64,000 bases of DNA from Lycocorax pyrrhopterus obiensis (taxonomy: Eukaryota; Chordata; Aves; Passeriformes; Paradisaeidae): NCBI GenBank assembly GCA_014706295.1, contig JACSVZ010000038.1:3286001-3350000 (forward strand), in the 5' to 3' direction. The notes under the pieces are model-generated. The model had not been told where the DNA came from, made no database searches, and worked only from the letters and a program-made list of their open reading frames with translations. Below are positions 36,866-47,792 of this stretch, piece by piece. Within the stretch, counting starts at the first letter, position 1, and every line of letters begins with the position of its first letter. The translations under genes were made by a program, and so were the position numbers.

Positions 36866-39004
36866 TTGGGCTGTTGTGTTGTCACTGGAGGGGGCCAGGG
36901 CTGCAGAGCCCAGGCTGCCTCCCTGAGAGCACCCCCGGTACCGCCTGCCTGGTGCAGCTGCCCTAACCAGCCCCCAGAGCCCCAGCAGAAGGTTTCAAAG
37001 TTGGACAAAACCCAGGGCTTTTGTCATTTCTGGGCAGTTTCTTTGTCAGTGCATAGAAGCCTGCCTGGCATGGGCCAAGCAAGGCAGTGATGTTTGGGCC
37101 AAGTCGAGTCCTTTGGCCCCTGGTTGGGCCAGGGGTGTGTATGGGGCTGCATGGAGCGGCCCTGGTGCTGCCCGTGATGCTGCCCCTGTGAGTTGCCTGA
37201 CCCAGGCCTGCCCATGGCCCTCCAGCCCAGCCCCTCGCTCCGGGGCCGTGGGAGACGCCGGACATGTCTGCGAGCCCATGCTCTCGCCTGATGACCTGGT
37301 GACCCTGGTGGGGTCGTGGTGGGCTGTGTCCAGCTGTGTCTGGCTGTGTCCAACTGTGTCCAACTGTGTCCAAGCTGTGTCCGACTGTGTCCCAGATGTG
37401 TCCAACAGTGTCCAAGGTGTGTCCAACTGTGTCTGAGCTGTGTCAGAGCTGGGTCCAAGTTGTGTCTGTGTTTGTGCTGTGTCCAGGCTGTGTCAAAGCT
37501 GTGTCTGAGCTGTGCCCAAGTGTGCAAGAGCTGCTGGTTGCTGCAGGGCAGGAGCCTCACTCCGAGTGCTCGCTGCCAGCTGACTCTGAGAGCCATCCAG
37601 GGCCAGCACCATGGCAGGGGCTGCAGGGCAGTGTGGGCAGGATGCCTGCCCATAGCTGAGCCTGGAACCTCAGGGCAAGTACTTGGGCAGCCATCGGTCC
37701 CCCTTCTGTGGGGCAGTGAGGTGCCCCAACATCCCCTGCAGCCTTGACCCCTGACCCTGGGGCAAATCCTTGTGTTGCAAATCTGGTCACACCACTTCTG
37801 CAGCGGAGAGTTGGAAATTGTGAAACTGCCCATTTAAAGTGCCACTCAAAGCACTGGAACACCAATGTTGGATGCATTTCCGAGGTGCTGGACAAGGCTT
37901 TAGTCTTGGGCAAGACCTTCGATGAGTTTCCTGGCCAAGCTGTCAAATCAAGGGTTTTCTGGGCTTGTTCATATTAAAAGAAAAAAAAACGTTTAGAAAA
38001 AGAGAGTGCCATGGTTGGCTCAGCCAGTCCTTTAAAACTGTGATGCCACACAGCAATCTGACAGGTTGGGGGGGAGAAAAAGTGGCATCTGCAACAGCGA
38101 GAACAGCATAAAAGGAACAGAAGTCCCAGAGAAAGCGCTCACGGGGGGAAAAAGAAACACAGTTTAACGGGAAGGGCGTTCAGTCACAGCTGCTTGGCTG
38201 ATGTGCCAAATCCAGGCAGGCTTTGTTTGGAGCACGTGTGACAGACCAGTGCTGAGAAGAGCATGTTCGTTGAGATGCCTCCACTGCCCATCACTGCAGC
38301 CTTTTTCCCTGGGAACAGGAGGGTCCCAGGGGCCTGATCACACCCTGCTCTGGACTGAGGGCTTTGGGAGTTGCCCTGTGGCCTCTGTGTCCAGGCACCG
38401 GCTGAGGAGGCAGCAGGCCACTGCTGTGATGTGCTGTCTGTGCCCATGCTGGGTATGGGACAAACCTCCTGGCTCCGGTTGTCTCCCCAAAACCACTCAG
38501 AGCCCATGTGGGTCCAGCCTTGCTCAAGGACCACGGCGTTCCTTAAGCCTTCCTACCCATTGTGGCACCGGAATGTGGAGACCTGTAGCATGTGATAGTT
38601 GAATTTAAACTCCCGAGTCTCTGTAGTGCAATTCTACATGAAATTGTGTATTTCTCACACAGATGCTGCAATTATGCAACTCAGCTCCCAAAGAGCTGGT
38701 TTTTTTTAATTTAATTTTTGGGGGGCACATCAAAAAGGAAGCCAAAGCACAAAATTTACCCCCTCCAAACCACAAAATTGCAGTGAAGAGGTTCCTGGAC
38801 TCCAATCTGTTGAAAAACCCAACTTTCCTCCAGTCTGAGGAACTGAGCTGGCTTTCAGAAGGGAATTTCTTCTTCTTTATTGAGGTAGGTGTCCCTAAAT
38901 GCACAGTACAACTCTTTTGGGGTGTTTTGCATGACAAAGGACAAAAATAAAGAACTAACAAATCTTCTGCCATCTCTATCCACCAGCGTTCTGCTGTGAA
39001 CCTG
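36866..39004. other. Intergenic stretch with a minisatellite
   Basis: No gene is recognised. The longest minus-strand open frame (about 37.0-37.8 kb) is produced by the TGTCC tandem array, which repeats in frame. The rest contains only short unlinked frames. Confidence 0.6.
37323..37525. repeat. TGTGTCC minisatellite
   Basis: About 200 bases of an irregular tandem array have ten- to twelve-base units such as CTGTGTCCAA, CTGTGTCCGA and GCTGTGTCTGAG. It shares the TGTCC core with the array at 1324-1505. Confidence 0.85.
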
Positions 39005-39570
39005 TGTCATGGTGTAACCCCAGCTGACAAATTAACACTGCACAGCCACTCAGTCACATACCCCCTTCCAAGGGGGATAGGGGAAAAAAAGGAAAAAAAC
39101 CTTTTGATTTGAGATAAAAACAGTTTAATAATTGAAACAAAGTAATATGTAATAATACCAATGATAATAATAATTGTAATGAAAAAAAAATAAACTCCAA
39201 GTGGAACAAGTGATGCCCAATACCCAGTTGCTCAGCACCCACTGATCTGTGCCCAGCCTGTCTCCCAGCAGCAATTGGCCCCTCCCAGGCAGCTCCCCCA
39301 GTTTACACACTGGGCAGGATGTTCTGTGGCATGGAATAGCCCTGTGGCCAGTTTGGGTCAGCTGTCCTGGCTGTGCTTCCTCCCCAGCTTCTTGTGCAGC
39401 TCCTCACTGGCAGAGCATGAGACACTGAAAAGTCCTTGACTTGGGGTAAACACCACATGACTGATGGTTTGGTTGTTGCTATCAATATTATTCTCACCTT
39501 AAATCCCAAACCCAGCACTGTGCCGGCTACTGAGAGTAAAGTTAACTCTATCGCTACCAAAACCAGGACA
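39005..39570 (-). mobile_element. Solo LTR, passerine ERVL-like type
   Basis: On the minus strand the element begins TGTCCTGGTTTTGG and ends CACCATGACA, a 566-bp unit with TG...CA ends. Its internal block (plus-strand CAGGATGTTCTGTGGCATGG; GTCCTTGACTTGGGGTAAAC) recurs in the element at about 62.1-62.7 kb in the opposite orientation. There is no retroviral coding sequence on either side. I see no convincing target-site duplication (CCTG on the left, GTCTC on the right), so it may be old. Confidence 0.8.
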
Positions 39571-40551
39571 GTCTCAGAGGCTCCTGCCCATGGAGAGTAG
39601 GAAGTGCCTCATTGGGAGCAGAGATCCCTGGGTATCCCCAGTCTTGGTGCTACCAAGAGTGGAAGAGGCTTTGGGCAGGGCTCTGGGGGCAGATACCTGG
39701 GCCTGACCCAGCGCTGCATCTCTTTGCAGCTCCTGGAGTAGAGCAGGGAGACCAGTACTGCCACATGGGTCCAGATGCCACGACAACGATGACAACTGAG
39801 GTGGCACTAAAGAGGGTCCAACCAGAAAAATGTTTGGAGAAGAAATCTAGACTGGACCCAGGCAATGTTCCCCTTCACCTACATCCCCCTTCTCCTCTCC
39901 TAAGGACAGGATTTAGCAGGATCCTGTGAGGTGGGACTTTGATGGGGCGAGATTAGAGAATGGCAGATATATGGGAATTGCCTCCCCTGTGGATTTCAGA
40001 CACAGCTCAGTTTCATGCTTTCCTTCCTGGGCTGCCCCTAGAGCTGCTAGCAGTGCTCTGCTGCAAGAAATACGCTTAGTGCACGTGTCAGGCAAGGAGA
40101 GGCTCTGGATGTGTGGGGAAGATAAGTGTTATCATGAGTATCTAGGTATGTTTGGGGTTTTTTAACTTAATTGAAAAAAGCCAGAGGCACTACTCCAGCA
40201 CCCTTGGAGGAGCTGGGCCCTGCTATATTTTCCATGGCCTCGTACAGAGCAGCTCTGCAGTGCCTCGGCACTCAATGGTGGTCCCTGCCATAGGACCACC
40301 AGGCACAAAGCTCCTCTCTGCACTGAGTCTCTGTGCTCCCCATTGTCCCTGCAGTCCCAGCCGAGGGGTGGGGGGATGAAGGAGGCTCTGTGGTGGCATC
40401 CACCTCCATAACCTGCCAGTCCACCCCTTGGTGGCCAGAGGACCCACATGAGGAGAAGCCATCAGGAAGCAGGACCCTCCCAGTTCCCAGCACCAAGAAC
40501 CACGATGTTTGCCTTTCCAGTCTCTCCCCTGCCCCCCCATTTCCCTCCCTG
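39571..40551. other. Downstream flank of the minus-strand B30.2 exon
   Basis: No gene is recognised. It may include the 3' UTR of the minus-strand B30.2 gene, but I find no clear minus-strand AATAAA here. Confidence 0.4.
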
Positions 40552-41072
40552 TCAGGGGCACAGCTTGAGCCACGAGCCCATCCCCACCCAGAGCCACAGG
40601 CGCAGCCTCTCCCCAGGACACGAGGCCAGGCAGAAAGCAAAGATTGGGGCTTCATTCTCAGCATCAGCAAAAGTCACCTGCTTGTCTGTGAAGTCCAGGC
40701 AGACCTGGATGGCTCTGGGGAGGCAGGTAAGGTGCAGGGGGGTCCAGTCAGGATCAGTGAAAGCATGGTACTGTCCAAACCACTGCCCCACAGCCCAGAT
40801 CCCCTCCTGGGGCGTGAAGTTGAGGACCCCTTTCCTCCTGACAGACTCCTGGGCCACTCCCACAGCCCACCACTCCCCTGCCTCGGCCACCTCCACCTCC
40901 CAGCAGTGTCTCCCCGCAGCAAAGCCCTGGCTGCCCAGCACACATGGCTCCGTGTCGAACCGCTCGGGGTTGTTGGGCAGCAAGGTCCACTCGTCCCCCC
41001 GTCCCACCCCTCGCTGGTCACTGGCCAGGATGAGGAAGGGGTTGGCGGTGTCTGGGTCCAGGGTCACGTCAG
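40552..41072 (-). CDS. B30.2 (PRY-SPRY) domain terminal exon, butyrophilin/TRIM-type
   Basis: The exon opens at a strong minus-strand acceptor (TCTGTCCCCAG|CT) and stays open for about 173 codons to a stop at 40552-40554. It has the full PRY-SPRY signature: the start ADVTLDPDTANPFLI, then NPERFDTEPCVLGSQGF, GRHCWEVEV, the block EGIWAVGQW, CLDF, and a C-terminal WVGMGSWLKLCP. The domain length is normal and there is no stop or frameshift. B30.2 domains end many TRIM E3 ligases and butyrophilin-family receptors and bind protein or small ligands. The parent family cannot be decided from this exon, because no RING, B-box or immunoglobulin exon is visible upstream. It may be a live terminal exon or a fragment of a duplicated gene. 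Confidence 0.8.
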
Positions 41073-41611
41073 CTGGGGACAGAGGAGGAGAAGCTGCTCA
41101 GAACAGGCAGCCCCAGGGCAACATCCACCCCAGCAAGAGAAGGGACAGGGTGAGTTCCTTTTCCCTGCAGTGGGAAAAACACCCCTAGCTGGACTGTCCC
41201 TGGCTCCATACTGCCCCAGTCCTGTCCCTGCCCCAGGGGCTTGCACACATCCAGGCCAAGGGGACCTCAGTTTCCCGGAGGAGGAGGCACCTGAGTGGGT
41301 GGATGCACATCTGGACCCGAGCTTGGGTGTCTCTGGTGCCGACCACGGTAGACATTACCCCAAGACCCATAACCCATAGCCCCAAATTCACATCTCTTTC
41401 TGTGAGCAATGTGGGGGCCAAGAACGTCAGCTCAGGAGCCTTTGGTGCTCAGCTGGGAGTATTTTAGCCACCAGGTCCCAACCCATGAAAAGCCCAGGCT
41501 GGGACAAGCCCTGGTGATCTGACCTCCAATAGTTCTCCCACAGCAGAAGCAGGATGCATTTTCTCCTCAACAGAGGACCGTTCCCCCTCCTCTTCTGTTC
41601 TGAAAACTCAC

Positions 41612-41703
41612 CTATTCCACTCATGTCCTCCACCTCATCCACCAGGGTCTCACTCTCTACTCTCTCCATCCTGGATGCCAGCATATCCACAGTCAATCAG
41701 CTG
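41612..41703 (-). CDS. Probable exon just upstream of the minus-strand B30.2 exon
   Basis: On the minus strand a pyrimidine-rich acceptor (CTCCCCTCCAG) at about 41704 is followed by a frame with TVDMLASRMERVESETL and then acidic VDEVEDMSGI. It ends at a good donor (GGAATAG|GTGAGT). The final G joins to CT of the B30.2 exon to give alanine, so the two exons splice in phase 1. The acidic, helical sequence suits the linker between coiled coil and B30.2. With the acceptor chosen here a TGA lies in this frame near the exon start, so either a more internal acceptor is used or the exon is damaged. Confidence 0.45.
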
Positions 41704-42996
41704 GAGGGGAGACAGGATTCACTGCTGAAAGTGGAAATTGCAAGACTCAAATACTGCCTGAAGGTGGTAAAGCAGAGAAGGAATGATGGAAAGGTCACAG
41801 CATTCAGGCACTTTTTAGACAGCCAGTGCTCACCTGCTCAGCCTGCAGGTTGGCTCCAGAAAAGCAGGTTTGGGATGGTTTGGAAGGTCTTCAGTCTGCT
41901 CCCCACTCCTCTGATCTCATCAGCTCATGGCTGGACTGGGCTTGCCCAGCACTTCCAGCTTGTTTGAGCAAGCAGGGCACAGTCCAGAGGGGCTGGATGG
42001 CCTGGAGAGCAGAGCTGGGAGTCTGTCTGGGGACCACCTCACAGAGCTTCCCCCTCCCCTCCTCTGGGCAATGACCTCCCATGCCCTGAAGCTGCCAGCC
42101 CGTGTGGGACCTCATCCAACACTTGAATTTGGCAATTCCTCCTCTTCCTGCAGTGCCCAGTCCTGTTTACATCACAGGGCCTGCTGCATCTCTCCTCCCT
42201 CGGCCCAGCTGCAGGTGGGTGATAAGAGCCCCTGCAGGCTGGAGGAGTCTGTATCTCCCTGTGCAGGATGCTCAGAGCCCTCCTGGGCCACGGCACCACA
42301 GGCACCTCCAGCCCCATGGGAGGGCACCTGGGGACACCAGCCACAGAGCAGTGGCCATGCTCTGGGTGTCCAGCTGCATCCTGTGAAAAGGGGAGGTCTG
42401 GCTCCTGCCCTGGCTGTTTGCCCAGTTTTGTCTTGCTGCCCATGGGTTCATGGTGGAGATGTTTGCAGGGCATGTGCCACCTCTATTGCTCAACTGGTAA
42501 ATCGGGGACAGCACGTGCTGGGCTTTGCATCCCACCTCTCTGTTCTCCAGGCTGTTCTTGTGTCCAGGGACAACGGCCTTATCCCCATTCACAGGGAACA
42601 TGGGAGTTCCACTCTGCTTTGTCACATCGCCCTGGAAAGCACCATTGAGCACAAATAAAGCAGGATGCAAGGGCAGCTGCTGCCAGCCTGATACTCCTGC
42701 CAGGAGTTTAGCTGGCTTGAACAAGCTCACTGACTGGTTCCACTTTACCCATGACCAGTCCCTTTTGCACCCTTTTGGAGTATGTGACACCTTGTCCTCC
42801 CCAACTCCTTTCACTCCACACGGCTTTAGTGCTCACATCCTTCCCTTGGCACACTCAGTTGTCTGGGACACCCAGCTTTGATCCCCTGCTTTGCACAGGT
42901 ATGTAGGCTGGATTTCCCTGGAGCGATGCCCGTGGAATTGTGATCCCATCGGCAAGTTAGGAGGTTCGGTTATTACACTTCTTTCTGCTGTCATTT
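41704..42996. other. Stretch with no gene recognised
   Basis: If the minus-strand B30.2 gene has more 5' exons they should lie here. I found no RING, B-box, coiled-coil or immunoglobulin exon on that strand. A plus-strand AATAAA occurs at about 42654 without a matching coding region. Confidence 0.4.
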
Positions 42997-43001
42997 GTTG
43001 T

Positions 43002-44172
43002 TGTTGGGGGTTAGGATTTTTCCTTTTGTTTCTTTCTCTCAGGGAATTTTCTCCCATTTGTTGCTAAAAGACAATAACGACCGGTACTTAAGAGAGACAA
43101 AAGATAAAGCCGAGCAGAAGGGGAAGGAGTGCAGCTGGCTGCACTGTCGTAACTGAGGGGCATTGTCTTGGGAAGGGCGGAGATACCACGAGATTTGGGC
43201 TGGGGGAAGGGGCAGGACGCAGCTTCTAGCTCTCGCTCGCTCTCGACACCAGAGGGGAGACAGGCTGTGGTCACTGTGGGGAGAATTCGCCACCCCTGTG
43301 GGGTTCCGTCTCCTGCTGTCTTCTCCTACTGTGAGTGAAACTCTGCTCCTACGAGCAGCCGTTGCACTGGGACCTTATCAACACCCTCCCTCGCTGGGAA
43401 GGACCCTCTCCATCTACTGGGGTGCCTCAGGGGAAAACCCGGGACTCCGAGCCCCTTCCCTGTCTGAGGGAGCCTCTTCCTGCCGTGTTTGGGAGCCCGG
43501 CTGCCGCTGCCCAGTCCCGCCGTTTCCCTCCCACTGCTCCGGGTTTTTCGCTACCTTGTACCCCCGCACCGCCTGCCTGCGGGACACCCCGCGCCTCCTG
43601 CTACAGCTGCGGAATTTCTGATACACTTTGTTTGTCACTCCGGGGTCTGCCCGCCTCTGCCGTTCCAGCTGCCGCTCCGAGGTTCCTGCTGCAGTCCATT
43701 CAGCTTCCCAAGCGGCGCTGAGCCCGGCCACCCCTGTGAGTCTGTACAGGAAAGCCCCTTCTGCCTCTCTCCCGCTGCCTCAGCCGCCATCACCGTGTGG
43801 AGAGGCGGCCGAGCTCGCGCCACGGCGCCCCCTGCAGGCGCGGGGGAATCGCCGCACCCGCCCTGCCTGGCCGGGAGCCACCAGCGCCCCTGGCGGCCGC
43901 GAGCGGAACTGCACCGAAGGGGAAGGTGCCGGCAGCCGCGAGCGGCTGGCACTGGGTTCTGCTGCTGTTTGCTGTTGCTGCCGGTGTTGTTTGTTTATCT
44001 CGTTATACATATACATATATTAGTAAAGAACTGTTATTCCTTTTCTCATCTCTTTGCCTGAAAGCCCCATAATTCCAACGTTACAGTAATTTGGAGGGAA
44101 GGGGTCACATTTTTCCATTCCAAGGGCGGTTCCTGCCTTCCTTGGCAGACACCTATCTTTCAAAACGAGACA
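43002..44172 (+). mobile_element. Solo LTR of an endogenous retrovirus, 1171 bp, with target duplication
   Basis: The element runs from TGTTGGGGGTTAGG to AAAACGAGACA and is flanked by identical GTTGT at 42997-43001 and 44173-44177. The centre (43480-43960) is strongly GC- and CpG-rich. Near the 3' end is TTAGTAAAGAACTGTTATTCC, a probable polyadenylation region, giving plus orientation. No gag, pol or env sequence is attached. I recognise the 3' portion as a type abundant in passerine genomes. The left duplication overlaps a GTT-rich stretch, so its significance is slightly reduced. Confidence 0.85.
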
Positions 44173-44177
44173 GTTGT

Positions 44178-45450
44178 CCAGGTCTGTGTCTCTGTACCCT
44201 TCATTTTTTGCTTCCCACTTTTCCTTGTCCCCCCTTTTGGCCAGGTCCCTGATCAGGTCACTTTGCCCCAGCAGGTGCCCCATGCCTGGCTGGGCTGGCA
44301 GGGTGCTGCACCCAGCTGGGCTGAGCTCCACGGGCACTGCCTTCGCCTCTCTCAGTCTCAGGGCAGCAGATTTCCCTGAAGGAACCATCCTCAATGGCCT
44401 CGCCTCTCAGCTGGGAATTTCTTTTAAGCAATTTTTAAGGTACTGCTGGGCTTTGCTCCCACCCTGGCACTGCCTCTGGGTGTGAATCCTGGCTCCATCA
44501 CCTCCCTGCTTCCCACTGCCTCCAGGCTCATGCCATGTATGCGCAAACTGCTGCCAGTCCAGGCAGCGCTGTGGGAGGAGGCTGTCACATGCAGCCCTGG
44601 AGAGTCTCTGCAGCAGAGGTACGTCTGTGCCCGCTGCCAGAAGGGCATGTCCAGGGCAAAAGCATTGCCAAAACCCCCCAAATTACTCAGCAACTTTTGA
44701 GTGGAAGCAGTGCAGGAGGAAATGGGTGGCAGGCTGGAACAGGGTGACATTTTTGTTTCCTTTTCAGACAGGGAAAGACTTAGCTGGGACTGGAGGATCT
44801 CTCTGAGGTGCTGGGTGACGGGCCAAGCAGCTCCTCCTCCAACTCAGAGGCCAGGAAAGAGCTCAGGATCTCTAGCTATGTGGCATCTTTTGGCAATCTG
44901 CAGATGGAAATCACCCTCTGGCATCTGCCAGAACTGCCCGTGGTTTCCACCTCTTGTTAGCAAAGTGGAACCAAGTCAGTGGGCAAAAAGGGGGGGTGGG
45001 AGAGCAGAGCAGGATCAGGTCCTGCCCTGGCTGGGCCTTGGATTAGTGTTTTGGGTATTTTGCTTTCCCTGGTCCAAGGCCACTTCCTGCTCTCTTTGAG
45101 GTGCATGGAATGAGTCCTGGTTTGGTCAGGGCTTCTCCTCATTCTGCTCCTGTTTGTCTCTTTCTTAATGCTGAATCAAAAAAGCCAGAGCAGGGTATCC
45201 TTTGCTTTCCCCTGGGAAATCTCCACAACCTTTTATACCAGTCTGGTACTTTGTGTATAAAACACTAACCAACATCAGGCTGAAGATGGAAAATCAATCT
45301 CAACCTTTGGCATCTGTGGTTCTTCACTAGGCTTTACAAAAAGGGGCTGGATTCAGCAATGAACTGCTTTAAAAGTGAATTCTGCCTTTCTTTTTTTTTA
45401 TCTTCCCTTGGCTTTACTCCCTTTTGCCCTTTCTGTCTCCTTCCTCATCT
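44178..45450. other. Stretch with no gene recognised
   Basis: No domain or repeat is recognised. It lies immediately 5' of the butyrophilin-like pseudogene and could have contained its promoter and first non-coding exon. Confidence 0.4.
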
Positions 45451-45453
45451 CCA

Positions 45454-45558
45454 GGTAGTGCTCCAGTGAAGAGGATGCTGTCCAGTTCCCAGCTCCACTA
45501 CTCTCTGCTGGCTTTTGTCATTTACAGTTTAGTTTTCCAAGTTTGTGAGCAGCACTAG
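45454..45558 (+). pseudogene. Possible signal-peptide exon of the butyrophilin-like gene
   Basis: After a plausible acceptor (TCATCTCCAG) an ATG at 45475 starts MLSSSQLHYSLLAFVIYSLV, a good hydrophobic signal sequence. A near-perfect donor (TAG|GTAAGA) follows at 45558/45559. The frame reaches TAG exactly at the exon end and leaves phase 0, whereas the V exon needs phase 1. So the exon either carries a small indel or is a chance match. Confidence 0.4.
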
Positions 45559-46613
45559 GTAAGAATCCCCTGGATCCTTCTGATCCCTGTGGCACAACTT
45601 CCAGCCTGCTTATCTTCCTAGCTGCCAATGCAGCAGCTCCTTGTGAACAGCAAAGCCCAGAGCAGGGTCAGGCCCTTTCCATACACCTCCTCCACTTCTG
45701 GGAGCACCAGCATCTCTCTGGCTCCTGGTGCATCCCTCTGGCCATGGCAGCACAGGCATTGGCACAACTTCACTGAACTTGGGTGAGGATTAGATGATGC
45801 CGAAGAATTTATTATAATTTGCTGCCATTTCCCTCCCTGCTTTTCCTGTTTCCTGCACATTCCCGTTTATTGCACTGTGTCCAGGGTGTGTTGGACCCTT
45901 TGGAAAACCAGATTGATGAAGGAAAAAAGCCAGCAACAACAAACTTAGTCTGGACTCTTTTATGTTGCTGACCTGAAGCAGCTTCTTCAAGGCAGCCCTG
46001 GCAAAGGATGCAGCAGAGCACTTATCTTAAAAGTGATCTTGTCAAAAATGTTAATTTACTTTTGTTTCCCTTCAACCAGAACCACTTTCTCAGTGACCTG
46101 AGTGGCCAGTTTACTATAAGCCTTTTTCTTTTAAATTTTCAAAGATGCCAAAAACACCTGAGACGTTTCTACTTTTTTAATAGATCTTTGTAAAGGATGA
46201 GAAGAGATAAGGATATTTGAATTTTATTTGTAGCCAAGTTGTCACTTGCTCCAGCCAACCTCCCAGAAACCTTCCAGCCACTTCCATCATTCCTTGTCCT
46301 GCTTTCTGCCCACCCTGAGCTGCATGGGCACCACTTGTGCCCTTGAGAACCAGGTGTTTGAAGAACAGGACAGGACAGGGAAGCAGAGGGAGGGGTGGTG
46401 GCCTGGCCCCAGCCCACTGCCCGTGCTGCAGGGCAGGGTCCCTCTCCCAGCTCCCCATAGCACCTCGTCTGCCCCAGCACCACGGGGACGCTGCCAGCGC
46501 GATGGCCCGGCCTGGCAGCACACGAACAGCGCCGAGCAGCATCTGCTGTGCCCGAGCTCAGGTGCCACGGCAAACTCACGGCTCTCTCTTCTTCCTCCGT
46601 GTGTTTCTCCCAG

Positions 46614-46962
46614 CTCTGCTCAACATGACAAGACACCCCAGCCCCATCACCGAGGCCAAGGGTGAGAACGTGGTGCTGCCCTGCAGCTTCTCCCCAGAGT
46701 AGCACGCACAGGACACGGAGGTGACCTGGTTTTGGGAGCAGTTCTCACCCTTTGTGCATCGCTACAAGGGGGGCCCAGGACCAGTATGGGGAGCAGATGC
46801 TTCAATACCGAGGGCACACTGAGCTGCTGAAGGATGGCCTTGCCCAGGGCAGCACACACTTGAAAATTTTCCATGTCCAACTCTCTGACAGAGGGAATTA
46901 CACCTGCTTTGTTCAATTTGGCTCAGATTACAACTGGCCTGTGGTGGAGCTCGAGGTGACAG
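46614..46962 (+). pseudogene. V-set immunoglobulin exon with stop and frameshift
   Basis: The exon lies between TTTCTCCCAG and GACAG|GTCTGT. It starts LLNMTRHPSPITEAKGENVV and then LPCSFSPE, with the first V-domain cysteine. A TAG at 46700-46702 follows where the related sequence suggests GAG. Then comes VTWFWEQFSPF, and a run of six Gs near 46767-46772 shifts the frame by one base. After the shift the second half is clear: QMLQYRGHTELLKDG, then LSDRGNYTCFV with the D-x-G-x-Y-x-C motif, and finally VVELEVTG. Both disulfide cysteines and the core tryptophan are present, so only the two lesions break the domain. Confidence 0.85.
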
Positions 46963-47510
46963 GTCTGTAGTTTGTGTCCCTGGTACCTCTGACTTACTTT
47001 CTCGCAGCCAGTGCTCTTTTCCCTGTCCTCCCACCCAGAAGCAGTTTGAGGTGGCTGCTTTGGAAATAGGGTTTTCTTAAGTCCCGTGTTTCAAAATATC
47101 AAGAATGTCTCAGAGAGGTGAAATTACCCACCGAGGGGCCATAAGGAGCTCCTGAGATATGCTTCCTCCTTCAGAAGTGTTCTGGCTATTGTTTTCTTCA
47201 TATAAGAAAGTGTGAGAAAAAAATTAGGCATTGAGTAATAAAGGAAGAATATTGTGGTTCATGCATTTATGTTTTAATATCCAGGCCTGTGGATTATTTT
47301 GCTGCAGAAGTGGCCTCCAGAGCAGATCTCTTAAGTTATGCGAATGAGATTGCAAGAAATGTCCTGACTCCAGGTGACGTTTGTCTCAAAAGCTCTTTGA
47401 TTTGTCTATGTCAAAGTTGGTCCTTGTCAGGGAGAGAAACAGCCAAACCACCATGTCCCCCCAATATCCAGCACCCCACAGGCTCACCTGGGGTCTCTCT
47501 GTTCCCGCAG

Positions 47511-47792
47511 CCAGCGGCTCTGCCCCGCTCATCACGCTGGAGCGCTACGAGGCTGGGGGGATCTGGGTGTTCTGTTGCTCAGCCAGCTGGGACCCACGGC
47601 CCCAGGTGCTGTGGCAAGATTCCCGTGGGTGGCAGCTCCTGTCCCACTGGGAAGACACTACCCTGGATGAGAACGGGCTCTTTGCAGTGGAGAGCAGCAT
47701 CATCCTCACCAGAGGTGTGACCCAGGAACTCTCCTGCTCGCTGCAGCATGTCCCGCACAGACCGGAGCAGGGATCAGCCCTTTACGTATCAG
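47511..47792 (+). pseudogene. C-set immunoglobulin exon (open)
   Basis: The exon is 282 bases (94 codons), phase 1 at both ends, between CCCGCAG and CAG|GTGAGC. It is fully open. It contains LITLERYEAGGIWVFCCSAS, the core WDPRPQVLWQD with its tryptophan, and TQELSCSLQHV with the second cysteine, as in butyrophilin-family IgC domains. Confidence 0.85.

Noticed and set aside
37024..37833. A 269-codon minus-strand frame with a repeated DTVGHSW-like peptide
   Set aside because: It is created by the TGTGTCC minisatellite; all three frames give repeats and there is no start context or conserved flank.
40333..41379. A 348-codon plus-strand open frame
   Set aside because: It is the antisense shadow of the intact minus-strand B30.2 exon, which has clear family motifs and a splice acceptor.
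43150..44050. A possible CpG-island promoter for the butyrophilin-like gene
   Set aside because: The CpG richness coincides exactly with the core of the solo LTR. It is kept only as a hypothesis of LTR promoter use, not as a host promoter.
43489..44061. A 190-codon frame in a GC-rich segment
   Set aside because: It lies wholly inside a solo LTR defined by its ends and target duplication, and has no gag, pol or env motif.
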